Shown here one piece after another: positions 15,896 through 23,905 of a stretch of 60,579 bases of DNA. The stretch comes from Deltaproteobacteria bacterium (GTDB taxonomy: Bacteria > Myxococcota_A > Polyangia > JACPQR01), in NCBI GenBank assembly GCA_016190375.1, contig JACPQR010000011.1:1-60579 (forward strand). The letters are read 5' to 3'. The notes under the pieces are model-generated. The model was not told the DNA's origin. It saw only the letters and a list, made by a program, of their open reading frames with translations, and did no database searches. Within the stretch, counting starts at the first letter, position 1. Each line of letters begins with the position of its first letter. A program made the position numbers and the translations under genes.

Positions 15896-16842
15896 GCCGC
15901 CATCGCGGCGGCAATGGGTCTAGGCCCACAAGCACCGGCCGCCGGTCGAAGGCCGAGATCGCGGTCATCAAGGATGCGATCGAAGACATCCTGCTCGAAG
16001 AGACCGACCCGATCACGGTCCGACACTTGTTCTACCGACTCGTGTCACTCGGTCTCGTCGAGAAGACGGAGGCGGAATACAAGCGCACCGTCGTTCGCCT
16101 CGCGACGCGGATGCGACTCGACGGCGAGATCGGCTTCGACGCGTTCGCGGACAACACGCGGTGGCAGCGGCGGCCGGTGATGCACTCGTCGCTCTCCCGC
16201 ATGATGGAGGATAGCTCGCGCCTCTATCGGCGCGACCTCTGGGCCGAGCAGGGGCAGTACGTCGAGATCTGGCTCGAGAAGGACGCGGTCGCCGACCTCA
16301 TATGGCGCGAGATTGAGGAGTGGGGCGTGCCGCTCATGGTGTGCCGCGGGTACGCGTCGCTGAGCTTCCTGCACGCGGCAGCGAAGGCGATCGAGGAGCA
16401 GGACAAGCCCGCCCAAATCTACTACCTCGGCGATCATGACCCGAGCGGCGTGGATATCCCGCGCGCCGTCGAGGCGCGGCTGCGCGAGTTCGCGCCCGAC
16501 GCGGCGCCGATCACCTTCACGCGCCTCGCGGTAACCGAGGAGCAGATCGCGGAGTGGAACCTCCCGACGCGACCGACCAAGTCCAGCGACTCGAGGGCGG
16601 CTGGTTTCGAGGGCGGCAGCGTCGAGGTGGACGCGGTCCCGCCACGCCTGCTCCGGCAGCTCGTGGGGAACGCGATCGAGGGACACACCGACCCCTTCGC
16701 TCTGGCCAGGACGCGGGAGGTCGAGCAGGCCGAGCGCGACACGTTGGCGCAGATCGCGAAGCACCTGCCAGGCGGTGGCGGGCCGCCCCCGGACCCGACG
16801 GCCGCGGCGTGGAATTCAATGTTCGGGAGGACGTTCGGATGA
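15892..16842 (+). CDS. Toprim-domain protein, Spo11/topoisomerase VI-A-like
   Basis: A 316-residue protein starting at GTG 15892, which overlaps the stop codon of the previous gene. The N-terminal half contains VRHLFYRLVSLGLV, a winged-helix segment seen in TopoVI-A-like proteins. The Toprim half has the Glu of WLEKDA (about residue 128) and the acidic pair in YLGDHDPSG (about residues 180-188), which coordinate metal in this fold. The active-site Tyr of true TopoVI-A cannot be assigned with certainty. Phage and plasmid homologues are poorly characterised; roles in DNA cleavage, decatenation or primer handling are possible. Coupling to the HUH Rep-like gene suggests a replication role. Confidence 0.65.
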   Translation: MSRHRGGNGSRPTSTGRRSKAEIAVIKDAIEDILLEETDPITVRHLFYRLVSLGLVEKTEAEYKRTVVRLATRMRLDGEIGFDAFADNTRWQRRPVMHSSLSRMMEDSSRLYRRDLWAEQGQYVEIWLEKDAVADLIWREIEEWGVPLMVCRGYASLSFLHAAAKAIEEQDKPAQIYYLGDHDPSGVDIPRAVEARLREFAPDAAPITFTRLAVTEEQIAEWNLPTRPTKSSDSRAAGFEGGSVEVDAVPPRLLRQLVGNAIEGHTDPFALARTREVEQAERDTLAQIAKHLPGGGGPPPDPTAAAWNSMFGRTFG

Positions 16843-17075
16843 AACGCAACTCCCTCGGACGACTCGCGGGCGTGTGGTCAGTGATCCGCCTTGATCCCGC
16901 GACGCCCCCCGGCGATCCCGCACCCGAGACGACGGGTCGCCAAGAACGCGGAGAGGCTCGCTCCAGGGCCCCGCGGCAGCCGCCCGCATCCACCCGGGAT
17001 GTCGCTCAGCGGGTAGCGCGCTCGGGCGTCTACGAGGTGCCGGCGCAGCCGGCGCCGAGCAACGGAGGCAACTAG
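16839..17075 (+). CDS. Small Pro/Arg-rich hypothetical protein
   Basis: 78 residues, with ATG overlapping the preceding stop codon (ATGA). The first 20 residues look folded (MKRNSLGRLAGVWSVIRLDP); the rest is Pro/Ala/Arg-rich and probably disordered. No family is recognised. The overlap with the Toprim gene supports translation. Confidence 0.5.
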   Translation: MKRNSLGRLAGVWSVIRLDPATPPGDPAPETTGRQERGEARSRAPRQPPASTRDVAQRVARSGVYEVPAQPAPSNGGN

Positions 17076-17210
17076 ATGCCGACCTCATTCGAGACGCCGT
17101 GGCCGGGACCGAGCGTCGCCGTGCGCGCCTTGCTCGACGAGCCCGCGCCCGGGAGCTGGCGAGCCCGCCGCCGCTCGACTGGCCGCCGCTGTCGTGGCAG
17201 GCGCGGTTGA
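17076..17210 (+). CDS. Possible very small ORF, frame uncertain
   Basis: ATG directly follows the preceding stop codon (TAGATG) and gives 44 Arg-rich residues. A different frame from about GTG 17099 to the stop at 17231-17233 reads more naturally (ending PPPLDWPPLSWQARLTVESS). Only one is likely real; I cannot decide which. Confidence 0.3.
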   Translation: MPTSFETPWPGPSVAVRALLDEPAPGSWRARRRSTGRRCRGRRG

Positions 17211-17237
17211 CCGTCGAGAGCTCGACCGTGTGACGCC

Positions 17238-17561
17238 GTGACCGAGCAGGAGCCCCGCACAGCCGTCGAGCCAGCGGACGCCCCCCAGGACGCCCCGGGG
17301 GCCGAGCGGGGCGCAGAGCCGTCAACCCGCCCGGCAGGCGTGCCGTCGAGACCGTGCGCGAGGTGTGGGGGCCCGATCCCGAGTGGGTCGCGGGTCGATC
17401 GGACGCACTGCTCCGCAAGCTGCAGGACGCTCGCTTGGCGCTCGAGGAGGGCCGCCCGACTTTTGAACTTCGCCCCTCTTGGTGAAGTTGTCGGCAAGCC
17501 GACTCGGGCGACCGAAACGGCCGAAGTTCAAAAACGCGAGCCCGAACGCGACCGCCCGTAA
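17238..17561 (+). CDS. Small zinc-finger-like protein
   Basis: 107 residues from a GTG start. The N-terminal third is Ala/Pro/Glu-rich and disordered. CARCG (about residue 41) and then THCSASCRTLAWRSRR form a four-Cys treble-clef-like zinc finger of the kind common in phage and in replication-associated small proteins. The C terminus is charged. Function is unknown; nucleic-acid binding is a guess. Confidence 0.55.
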   Translation: MTEQEPRTAVEPADAPQDAPGAERGAEPSTRPAGVPSRPCARCGGPIPSGSRVDRTHCSASCRTLAWRSRRAARLLNFAPLGEVVGKPTRATETAEVQKREPERDRP

Positions 17562-17610
17562 CGGCGGGTCCCCGCTGTGACGGAAGACCGCCCCGGAAGT
17601 CGACATTCGA

Positions 17611-17637
17611 TTGACCGTGTAGAGCGTACGGTATACA
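17611..17637 (+). promoter_or_regulatory. Promoter-like elements just upstream of the serine recombinase
   Basis: TTGACC (17611-17616), a 15-bp spacer, and TATACA (17632-17637), with the ATG at 17646. Transcription would begin within a few bases of the start codon, giving a leaderless mRNA; there is no Shine-Dalgarno. The spacer is shorter than optimal. Confidence 0.45.
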
Positions 17638-17645
17638 TTCCCACC

Positions 17646-18377
17646 ATGCGCGCGACGAAGCGACCGGCGGGAGCGAGGACGAGGGCGGTGGGCTACATCC
17701 GGGTCAGCCTCGAGAAGCAGGCGGAGGGCGGAGTCAGCCTGGCCGAGCAGCGGGCCCGGCTCGAGGCGTATGCCCGCCTGTACGAGATCGATCTCGTCGC
17801 CGTCGAGGTGGACGCGGGCGTGTCGGCCCGCTCGCTCGAGCGGCCGGGACTCGGGCGCGCGCTCGAGCGGCTCCGCAAGGGCAGCGCGGACGCCCTGCTC
17901 GTCTGCAAGCTGGACCGCCTGACCCGCAGCGTCCGCGACCTCGGGGACCTCGTCGAGCGGTGGTTCGCGCAGGGCCGGTTCGCGCTCCTGTCCGTGTCCG
18001 AGCAGATCGACACCCGGACTGCCGGCGGTCGGCTCGTCCTGAACGTGCTCGCCAGCGTGGCCCAGTGGGAGCGGGAGGCGACGGGGGAGAGGACCTCGGC
18101 CGCCATGCGCCACATGGCCGCGTCCGGCGAGTACACGGGCGGCGAGGCGCCGTACGGGTTCGCGCTCGACGCCGACGGGCGCCTCGTCGAGGTCGCGGCC
18201 GAGCAGGCGGTCATCGACGAGGCGGGCGTCCTGCGGGCCGCGGGGCTCTCGCTCCGCGAGGTGGCGGCGCGGCTCGAGGCGCGTGGCATGCGGAGCCGGG
18301 CGGGCCGCCCGTTCGCGCCCGCGCAGGTGGCGAGGATGGTGCGGCGCGCCGGGGCTGGCCTGGCCGAGGCCGCGTGA
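17646..18377 (+). CDS. Serine recombinase (resolvase/invertase family), intact
   Basis: A 243-residue protein. The catalytic domain (about 15-155) starts GYIRVSLEKQ with the nucleophilic Ser, followed by VDAGVSARSLERPGL and LLVCKLDRLTRS carrying the conserved catalytic Arg residues. The Recombinase-type C-terminal domain is short (about 160-240), ending in a helix-turn-helix (AGLSLREVAARLEARG). It is longer than Tn3 resolvases and much shorter than large serine integrases. It may invert or resolve DNA within the element. Its target sites are not evident. Confidence 0.82.
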   Translation: MRATKRPAGARTRAVGYIRVSLEKQAEGGVSLAEQRARLEAYARLYEIDLVAVEVDAGVSARSLERPGLGRALERLRKGSADALLVCKLDRLTRSVRDLGDLVERWFAQGRFALLSVSEQIDTRTAGGRLVLNVLASVAQWEREATGERTSAAMRHMAASGEYTGGEAPYGFALDADGRLVEVAAEQAVIDEAGVLRAAGLSLREVAARLEARGMRSRAGRPFAPAQVARMVRRAGAGLAEAA

Positions 18378-18388
18378 ACCGGGGAGGG

Positions 18389-18628
18389 ATGGCAGTGGAC
18401 GAGGGGACGAGGACGGAGGCGACGAGGATGGTAGCGACGAAGCAGACGGCGTTCCGGCTGCCCGAGGATCTCCTCGAGCGGCTCGACGCGTACGCGGTGA
18501 AGCTGGGGCGCGATCTGCCCGGGCTCGGGGTGACGAGGGCGGACGCCGTGCGGACGCTGCTCGAGCAGGGACTCGCGCGCGAGGGGTTCGGGGCGAAGGG
18601 GACGAGCGGGAAGCGCGGGCGGCGATGA
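18389..18628 (+). CDS. Ribbon-helix-helix-type small DNA-binding protein
   Basis: 79 residues. TKQTAFRLPEDLLERLDAYA followed by a second helix (VTRADAVRTLLEQGLA) is the beta-alpha-alpha pattern of ribbon-helix-helix regulators, seen in antitoxins and plasmid copy-control proteins. ATG 18389 abuts GGGGAGGG; ATG 18428 (MVATKQTAFR) with GGAGG upstream is an equally good start. It overlaps the next gene by ATGA. Confidence 0.6.
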   Translation: MAVDEGTRTEATRMVATKQTAFRLPEDLLERLDAYAVKLGRDLPGLGVTRADAVRTLLEQGLAREGFGAKGTSGKRGRR

Positions 18629-18996
18629 TCGGAGTGACGTTCGGTGACAGCCTCCGCTCGATGCTGCTGAACGACGCGGGGCCGATGCCCGAGCAGCTCC
18701 CCCAGCCGCTCTGGACCATGGCGGTCGACTCCGCGATCACGGCGCTCGACGAGCTGGAGTATTCGCAGGCCGAGGATGTGGAAGGTCACCTGCACGTGAT
18801 CGCGGGCCAAGGGCTCGAGAGCGAGCGCGGATTCTTCGATCGGGAGATCGCGCGGCTGACCGCCTACGTGGTCATGGCGGTCAATCTCGACCGCGTGGTG
18901 CGGACGCAGCACGCGTTCCTTGCCACGCTGGCGAAGGCGGGCGGGTCCAAGAAGAAGGTTCCACGGCAATGTCCATGCGCCGATGGTACCGCCTGA
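18625..18996 (+). CDS. Hypothetical protein coupled to the RHH gene
   Basis: 123 residues, with the start overlapping the RHH stop codon (ATGA). It is mostly helical and acidic in the middle (ITALDELEYSQAEDVEGHLH), ending KKKVPRQCPCADGTA, which may bind metal. No family is recognised. The pairing with an RHH protein resembles a toxin-antitoxin layout, but there is no toxin motif. Confidence 0.52.
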   Translation: MIGVTFGDSLRSMLLNDAGPMPEQLPQPLWTMAVDSAITALDELEYSQAEDVEGHLHVIAGQGLESERGFFDREIARLTAYVVMAVNLDRVVRTQHAFLATLAKAGGSKKKVPRQCPCADGTA

Positions 18997-19140
18997 CAGT
19001 GCTCCACGACGCTGGCACACAGGAAGTGAACGGTAAGAGGTCGACCTCGCAGCGCACCGAGCTTGCCTACCCCGGTTGCTTGTTGGGCCGGGGCTCACCG
19101 CTAGCTTGTGGCAGCAGGGGGGTTCGGCGACACTCGCCGA

Positions 19141-19836
19141 ATGCGAGCTGCACTGCCATTTTTTGCCGTCCTCCTCCTGCCCGTCTTCGGGTGCGACATG
19201 AGGAGTGGCTACAACCGCGTCGAGACCAGTTATGACCGGTTTCGGGGGACCTCAACCACGAGGGTCAAGTTCACCGTCGACCGTGGCTTCCGCGGCTTCG
19301 ATCCGAGCGCCCGCGGTGACACGCCGATTGACATGGAGCTGTTGGCGATCGCCGACCATGTGACCATCATGATGATCGCCACGACGCCAACGCGAGACGG
19401 GTGGAGGTTCTTGCGCTGCCACGGTCTCGATCTCCTGGCGGATGGTCGCAGGCTGCCGACACCTCCCACCGAACACGAGGGGGTTGTTGGATCGGGACGA
19501 CTGCTCGAGATGATCAGCACGGAGGTGTCGCCGGAACTCGTCGTCGTCATGGCGTCTGCGAGAGCGGTCGAGGGACGACTCTGCAACTCGGAGTTCAGAC
19601 TGGACGAGGACCAACGGGCGCTCGTGAGGCAATTCGCTCGCCTGCTGCCCCGCCGGCCGGAAGCCCCGCGACGCGCGCCCGAGGCCACCGGGCGCCGTTC
19701 AGTTTCTGAACCCGAGTCTCTCCCAACCTCGGGGCCTACGCCCATACCCGTGATGCTTCCGCCACCGGCATCTGAAGCGACCTCAACGCAGCAGCCTGGC
19801 ACGCCGCCTGCGAACCCGCCCACGCCGACGCCATAG
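19141..19836 (+). CDS. Lipoprotein cargo gene of the element
   Basis: A 231-residue protein with a signal peptide and FGC lipobox (about residues 16-18), a folded region to about residue 170, then a Pro/Ser/Thr-rich C-terminal tail ending in repeated Pro-Thr. It has no recognised domain. It stands alone with about 140 bp upstream and faces the convergent gene at 19861. A lone envelope lipoprotein in a phage-like element is typical of moron genes, for example superinfection exclusion, but this is inference. Confidence 0.62.
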   Translation: MRAALPFFAVLLLPVFGCDMRSGYNRVETSYDRFRGTSTTRVKFTVDRGFRGFDPSARGDTPIDMELLAIADHVTIMMIATTPTRDGWRFLRCHGLDLLADGRRLPTPPTEHEGVVGSGRLLEMISTEVSPELVVVMASARAVEGRLCNSEFRLDEDQRALVRQFARLLPRRPEAPRRAPEATGRRSVSEPESLPTSGPTPIPVMLPPPASEATSTQQPGTPPANPPTPTP

Positions 19837-19860
19837 GGGATAGTTGGCTGCCGTGTCGGG

Positions 19861-20100
19861 TCATCCCACCGCAGCAGCCTCCTCGGTGGCCTGCCCTCGG
19901 CCGAGTTCGCGCCGGTAGGCGTCGATTTCCCGCCGCAGCCTGGCGGACAGCGACACGCTGTCCTGCAGTCTGTCGAGCCCGAGGCGGAGCGCCTCCCTGA
20001 GCACGTCGCTGCGTGTCCGCTCCTGCGCTCTGGCGATGGCGCCGGCGCGGCGGACCTCGCGGGGGTCGAGACGGAACGGAGCGAGGGGTGTGTTGGCCAT
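19861..20100 (-). CDS. Small helix-rich DNA-binding protein (RHH-like)
   Basis: 79 residues. PFRLDPREVRRAGAIARAQE followed by RTRSDVLREALRLGLDRLQD reads like a ribbon-helix-helix domain, with a charged helical tail. It is the main leftward gene in the middle of the element and is divergent from the packaging block starting at 20317, so it may repress that block. The 216 bp between them (20101-20316) would hold both promoters. Confidence 0.55.
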   Translation of the reverse strand: MANTPLAPFRLDPREVRRAGAIARAQERTRSDVLREALRLGLDRLQDSVSLSARLRREIDAYRRELGRGQATEEAAAVG

Positions 20101-20316
20101 GCGGTCGATCAGTGGCACGGCGTCCCCCGCTGCCGTCAAGCGGGTGTTCGAACAAAGGTGCTTGACAGAACCCCGGTCTCCTGTCGCATCCCTTGGATCG
20201 TGGTCGCCCACGATCCTCTCGACGCTCCCGCCGCTCGGAATCTGGAGCACTGCTCTTCCTCGTCGTCGGGCGCGCCGTCTCCTGGCGTGGGCGGCCACTC
20301 TACGCAGGGAGGACTC

Positions 20317-20877
20317 ATGTCGACGAAGTACACTGTCATCCGCAACCGCCGTACGGGCCCCGTCAGCCTCGGCCGCAGCGGCCCCGGCCAACCCGTCGTC
20401 GTCGTGAGGACGGGCCTCAACGTCATCCCGTCGGAGCTGCTGGCCGACCGGCTGCTCTCGCCGAACGTGCAGCGCCGCTTCGGCCTGTGGCTGTCGCTGG
20501 AGCAGGACCGCCCGGCCAGCCTGGCACTCGCCTCGCTCGCCCGCGGCGAGCAGCTCCAGGCGCGCGACCTGCCGATCGTCATCGAGGGCACCGCGGACGC
20601 CGACCTCGACCTCATGGCGAAGGGCGCCGCGAACACGCAGGACGCGGCGACGATCCTCATGACGTGGGTCGAGCAGGTCGAAGCCAGCACTCGGCTCGAC
20701 GTCGCCAAGGCGAAGCTGCTCCGGACGCTGCGTGGCGAGATCGAGAAGCGCATCCTCACCACGCCGCGGAAGATGGGCGACGGCTGGAACGGCATCGTCG
20801 CCTCGTGGGACCGCCGCATCCCATGGGCGCCGGCGCTGCCGCTGCCGGTCCGCGACGCGGACGGAGGTGCGCTGTGA
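20317..20877 (+). CDS. Hypothetical phage-type protein, first of the packaging block
   Basis: 186 residues, with a GGGAGG Shine-Dalgarno seven bases upstream. The N terminus is beta-rich (MSTKYTVIRNRRTGPVSLGR), the middle acidic, the C-terminal half helical. It has no recognised family and could be a structural or scaffold-like phage protein. Six genes follow with tight or overlapping junctions, ending in the terminase genes. Confidence 0.62.
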   Translation: MSTKYTVIRNRRTGPVSLGRSGPGQPVVVVRTGLNVIPSELLADRLLSPNVQRRFGLWLSLEQDRPASLALASLARGEQLQARDLPIVIEGTADADLDLMAKGAANTQDAATILMTWVEQVEASTRLDVAKAKLLRTLRGEIEKRILTTPRKMGDGWNGIVASWDRRIPWAPALPLPVRDADGGAL

Positions 20878-21251
20878 GCGCGCTCGCGAAGACGTTCGAG
20901 AACCTCGGTGTCGCCGAGCCCGAGAGGTGGCTCGAAGAGCACGCCGATCTCGTGGCCGCTGTGGTCCTGGCGGAGTCGTCCGACCCGGCGCTCGAGCGCT
21001 CGCCCGTCGGCGCCGACCTCCTGAAGCGGCTGCGCCGCGGGGTCGGTGACGTGGCCCTGCACGGCAGGGAGCTGCGGGAGTGGAACGAGGTCATGCGGTC
21101 GGCCATCGCGAGGTCGGCCGAGAAGCGCGCCGCCGACGCGAAGGAGAGGGCGGCGACGCTTGCGACCCAGCGGCTGAAGGCACTCGAACAGGGGGCGGCG
21201 GCACTGGCCACGCTCCAGGCGGAGCTGGGTGCGGTGCAGGGGCGGCGATGA
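20874..21251 (+). CDS. Hypothetical helical protein of the packaging block
   Basis: 125 residues, with GTG overlapping the previous stop codon. It is almost wholly alpha-helical. The last 50 residues (EKRAADAKERAATLATQRLK onward) look like a coiled coil. No family is recognised. Confidence 0.58.
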   Translation: MSALAKTFENLGVAEPERWLEEHADLVAAVVLAESSDPALERSPVGADLLKRLRRGVGDVALHGRELREWNEVMRSAIARSAEKRAADAKERAATLATQRLKALEQGAAALATLQAELGAVQGRR

Positions 21252-21460
21252 GCCGCAACCCGATCGTCATCCGGGTCGGCGGCGGCGACCTCGTCCGCCA
21301 GCTCGAGGGGCTGCGCGACGACCTCTCGGCGCGCGGCTACGACATGGAGGACATCTTCCTGCGGCAGCTTGCGCAGATGGCAGCCACGCCGGCGGGCGAG
21401 CTGCTGGCGCGCCTGGAGCTGCCCGAGCGCGCGGCACCGCGCGACCAGAGAAGGAGTTGA
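21248..21460 (+). CDS. Small hypothetical protein of the packaging block
   Basis: 70 residues, with ATG overlapping the previous stop codon. It reads as two short strands (NPIVIRVGGGDLV), then two helices and a basic C terminus (APRDQRRS). Function is unknown. The overlap on its left and the 3-bp gap to the next gene support translation. Confidence 0.55.
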   Translation: MSRNPIVIRVGGGDLVRQLEGLRDDLSARGYDMEDIFLRQLAQMAATPAGELLARLELPERAAPRDQRRS

Positions 21461-21463
21461 CGC

Positions 21464-21880
21464 ATGAGCGTGTACAGGACGAGTCCAGGTGGCCCCCTTC
21501 GCATTCTCGATGGCGTCCGCCACGACGCAGGCGACGGGCCGCGGCACGGCGCCGCAGCCGAGCGGCGGTCCGACATCGGCGCCGTCTTCCTGCCCGCGCA
21601 ACGGTTCGTCGCCGAGCAGGCGCGCGCGGACGGCGAAGACACGAACGAGGACTGCGTCGCCTGCGCGAGCTGCGCCGACTGCCGCTCCTGCGCGGAGTGC
21701 GTGAATTGCTCTGCCTGCGTGGGATGCCGTCGCTGCACGAACTGCACGAAGTGTAGTGGCTGCGTGGACTGCACGAACTGCCAGGACTGCTCGGGCTGCA
21801 CCGGCTGCGTCGACTGCGTGGACTGCGTCGGCTGCACCGGCCTCGTCGGCGCGCGTGGGGTCCGCGGCAAGGTGGCGTGA
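21464..21880 (+). CDS. Cysteine-triplet repeat protein: 21 consecutive Cys-x-x units
   Basis: 138 residues. The first 63 form an ordinary N-terminal part. Residues 64-126 then have Cys at every third position without a break, 21 triplets, with small or polar residues between (CVDCTNCQDCSGC is a sample). The short tail is GLVGARGVRGKVA. No family is recognised with confidence. Period-three Cys could build a metal-thiolate rod, a disulfide-laced helix or a three-sided beta helix. It lies two genes upstream of the large terminase in the same overlapping block, so it is probably co-expressed with packaging functions. GC-rich codon use matches its neighbours. Confidence 0.8.
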   Translation: MSVYRTSPGGPLRILDGVRHDAGDGPRHGAAAERRSDIGAVFLPAQRFVAEQARADGEDTNEDCVACASCADCRSCAECVNCSACVGCRRCTNCTKCSGCVDCTNCQDCSGCTGCVDCVDCVGCTGLVGARGVRGKVA

Positions 21881-22023
21881 TGGTGCGCTGCAGCGGATGC
21901 CTCCGGCCGCGCGAGTCCGGGCCGGCGTGGGTCTGCGTCTGGCGCGAGGGAGCTGCGACGCTCTGGATCTGCGTCCACTGCCAGCAGCGCGGCATCGTCG
22001 CGGGCGCGACGATGCGCCGCTGA
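21880..22023 (+). CDS. 47-residue zinc-ribbon-like protein
   Basis: Too short for routine calling, but its ATG overlaps the Cys-triplet gene stop (TGATG) and it ends one base before the terminase start. It has two CxxC pairs (CSGC at about 4-7 and CVHC at about 31-34) separated by a Trp/Val-rich segment, the layout of a small zinc ribbon. Confidence 0.6.
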   Translation: MVRCSGCLRPRESGPAWVCVWREGAATLWICVHCQQRGIVAGATMRR

Positions 22024-22024
22024 C

Positions 22025-23413
22025 GTGGACCTGCTCCTGCAGGACGTGCCGCTCGAGGCGATCGACCGGGCGATCGTCGACGCGGCACCGGACCTCTACC
22101 GCTTCGTGACCGCCCTGACGCCGGAGTACGAGGAGCCGCGGCACCTCGATCCGCTCGTGGAGCGTCTCGAATCGATCGCGCGAGGCGGGCGCGAGGAGAT
22201 CGTGGTGGCCTGTCCGCCCCGGCACGGGAAGTCGGAGCTGCTGGCGCACGCGATCGCGTACGTCCTGAAGCGGGACCCGACGATGACGGTGGCGTACGTC
22301 TCGCACAGCGAGGACTTCGCGGCGTCGCGCTCTCGCCGGATCCTGCGGCTGTGCGAACGGGCAGGAGTTGCGCTCGAGGGCGTCCGGCGCGGGGACCAGT
22401 TCGAGACCAAGGCCGGAGGCGGGCTCGTCTCGGCGGGCATCCTCGGGCCTCAGACGGGCCGGGGGTTTCGTCTGCTCGTGCTCGACGACGTGGTCCGGAA
22501 CCGCGAGCAGGCGGAGTCGCCGAGCCAGCGGGACCGGATCTGGCAGGCTGTGACCGACGACGTGCTGACGCGGCGCGATCCGCGGGGCACGAACACGGTC
22601 GTGCTCGCGGCGCGGTGGCATCCCGACGACGTGAGCGGCCGCTTGATCGACCTGGGCTGGCCGGAGATCACGCTGCCCGCGCTCGACGACGACGATCGGG
22701 CGCTCTGGCCCTCGATGTGGCCGGCGGACGAACTGGCCCGGATCCGCGAACGGGTGGGGCTGCACTCGTGGTGGAGCCTGTACCAAGGCCGCCCGAGGCC
22801 CCGCGGAGGCGCGCTCTTCGGCGCTCCGACGTGGTGCGAACGCCCGCCGCGTGACGGGCGCGTGGCCTTCGGCGTCGACCTGGCCTACTCGTGCAAGACG
22901 CACTCGGACTACTCGGTGAGCGTGCGCATGGTCCGGAGCGGCGAGGGCTACTTCGTCGCCGACGTGGTGCGCGTGCAGGAGGCGGTCACGGCGTTCGCCG
23001 CGCGGATGAGGGCCGCCCGGGAGCGCTACCCGGGGGCTCGGACTCGCTGGTACGTGGCGGGCCAGGAGGGCGGCATCAGCGACCTGCTGGGGACGCTCGG
23101 CGTCAAGGTGGACGCCCGGTCCGCCACGGCGGACAAGTTCCAGCGGGCGCAAGCCGTCGCGGCGGCGTGGAACCGTGGAGCGATCCGGATCCCGCAGGGC
23201 GCTCCGTGGGCGGCGGACTTCGTCGACGAGGTGTGCGCGTTCACGGGCGTGGGCGACCGGCACGATGACCAGGTCGATGCGCTCGCGGCCGCTTACGATG
23301 CGCTCGCCGACAGCGCCGGCGACAGGCTGCGGGCGTTCGTCGAGGGCGTCCGGGCGCAGGACGCGGACCGCCGTGTCGGGATGCTGCTCCGGAACCTGGG
23401 GGTGGCGCGGTGA
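22025..23413 (+). CDS. terL: Phage terminase large subunit
   Basis: A 462-residue protein of the Terminase_6 type. Walker A is CPPRHGKS (about 63-70) and Walker B is LLVLDDVV (about 150-157), followed by coupling motif VVLAARWHP. The RNase H-like nuclease begins FGVDLAYS (Asp285) and ends with DDQVDALAAAY, supplying the metal-binding acids. The enzyme cuts concatemeric DNA and drives it into a procapsid. All motor and nuclease motifs look intact. GTG is one base after the previous stop codon. No portal or capsid gene is nearby. Confidence 0.93.
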   Translation: MDLLLQDVPLEAIDRAIVDAAPDLYRFVTALTPEYEEPRHLDPLVERLESIARGGREEIVVACPPRHGKSELLAHAIAYVLKRDPTMTVAYVSHSEDFAASRSRRILRLCERAGVALEGVRRGDQFETKAGGGLVSAGILGPQTGRGFRLLVLDDVVRNREQAESPSQRDRIWQAVTDDVLTRRDPRGTNTVVLAARWHPDDVSGRLIDLGWPEITLPALDDDDRALWPSMWPADELARIRERVGLHSWWSLYQGRPRPRGGALFGAPTWCERPPRDGRVAFGVDLAYSCKTHSDYSVSVRMVRSGEGYFVADVVRVQEAVTAFAARMRAARERYPGARTRWYVAGQEGGISDLLGTLGVKVDARSATADKFQRAQAVAAAWNRGAIRIPQGAPWAADFVDEVCAFTGVGDRHDDQVDALAAAYDALADSAGDRLRAFVEGVRAQDADRRVGMLLRNLGVAR

Positions 23414-23898
23414 GCGAGATCCGCCGCGAGGGGCGGCGGAGCAAGGCCCTCGCGATGCTCGCGACCGGGCATCGGGTCAAGGACGTCGCCGCGGCCTGCG
23501 GCGTGACGAGGGCGACGATCCGCCGCTGGGGCCTCGACGACGACTTCCAGAAGGAGCTGCGACGCGTCCGCAAGGCGGCAGCGGCCGACCTGGCTGGCGC
23601 CGCGCGTGACCTCGTCGGGGCCGCGCTCGACGCGGCGCGGAAGATCGTCGAGGACCCGGAGCACCCGGGCCACGTCGCGATGGTGCAGAGCGCCCTGAAG
23701 CTCCTTGCGCCGCAGGGAGCCGGAACGACGGTCCACGTGGACGCGAGGCAGGCGCCCGCGCCGGACCTGTCGCGGCTCTCGTTCGCGGACCTGCAGGCGC
23801 TCAGGGCGATACGGCTCCGGATGCTCGGGGCGGTGCATGTCGACGCCGAGGCGGCCGGGGCGGAGGCAGTCGAAGCAACGCAGGAGCAACTGCGATGA
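23410..23898 (+). CDS. Helix-turn-helix protein, candidate small terminase
   Basis: 162 residues, GTG overlapping the terL stop codon. The N-terminal helix-turn-helix (VKDVAAACGVTRATIRRWGL, about 24-43) is followed by a long Ala-rich helical region suitable for oligomerisation and a helical C terminus. This is the usual plan of small terminases: DNA-recognition HTH, oligomerisation core, large-subunit contact. Its place after rather than before terL is unusual, so the role is inferred. Confidence 0.6.
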   Translation: MSEIRREGRRSKALAMLATGHRVKDVAAACGVTRATIRRWGLDDDFQKELRRVRKAAAADLAGAARDLVGAALDAARKIVEDPEHPGHVAMVQSALKLLAPQGAGTTVHVDARQAPAPDLSRLSFADLQALRAIRLRMLGAVHVDAEAAGAEAVEATQEQLR

Positions 23899-23905
23899 GC
23901 ATGAG

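Noticed and set aside
20756..23263. An 835-codon minus-strand open frame across the packaging module
   Set aside because: It runs antisense to terL and four other overlapping genes with clear motifs and ribosome signals; its translation is Arg/Ala/His-rich with no domain.
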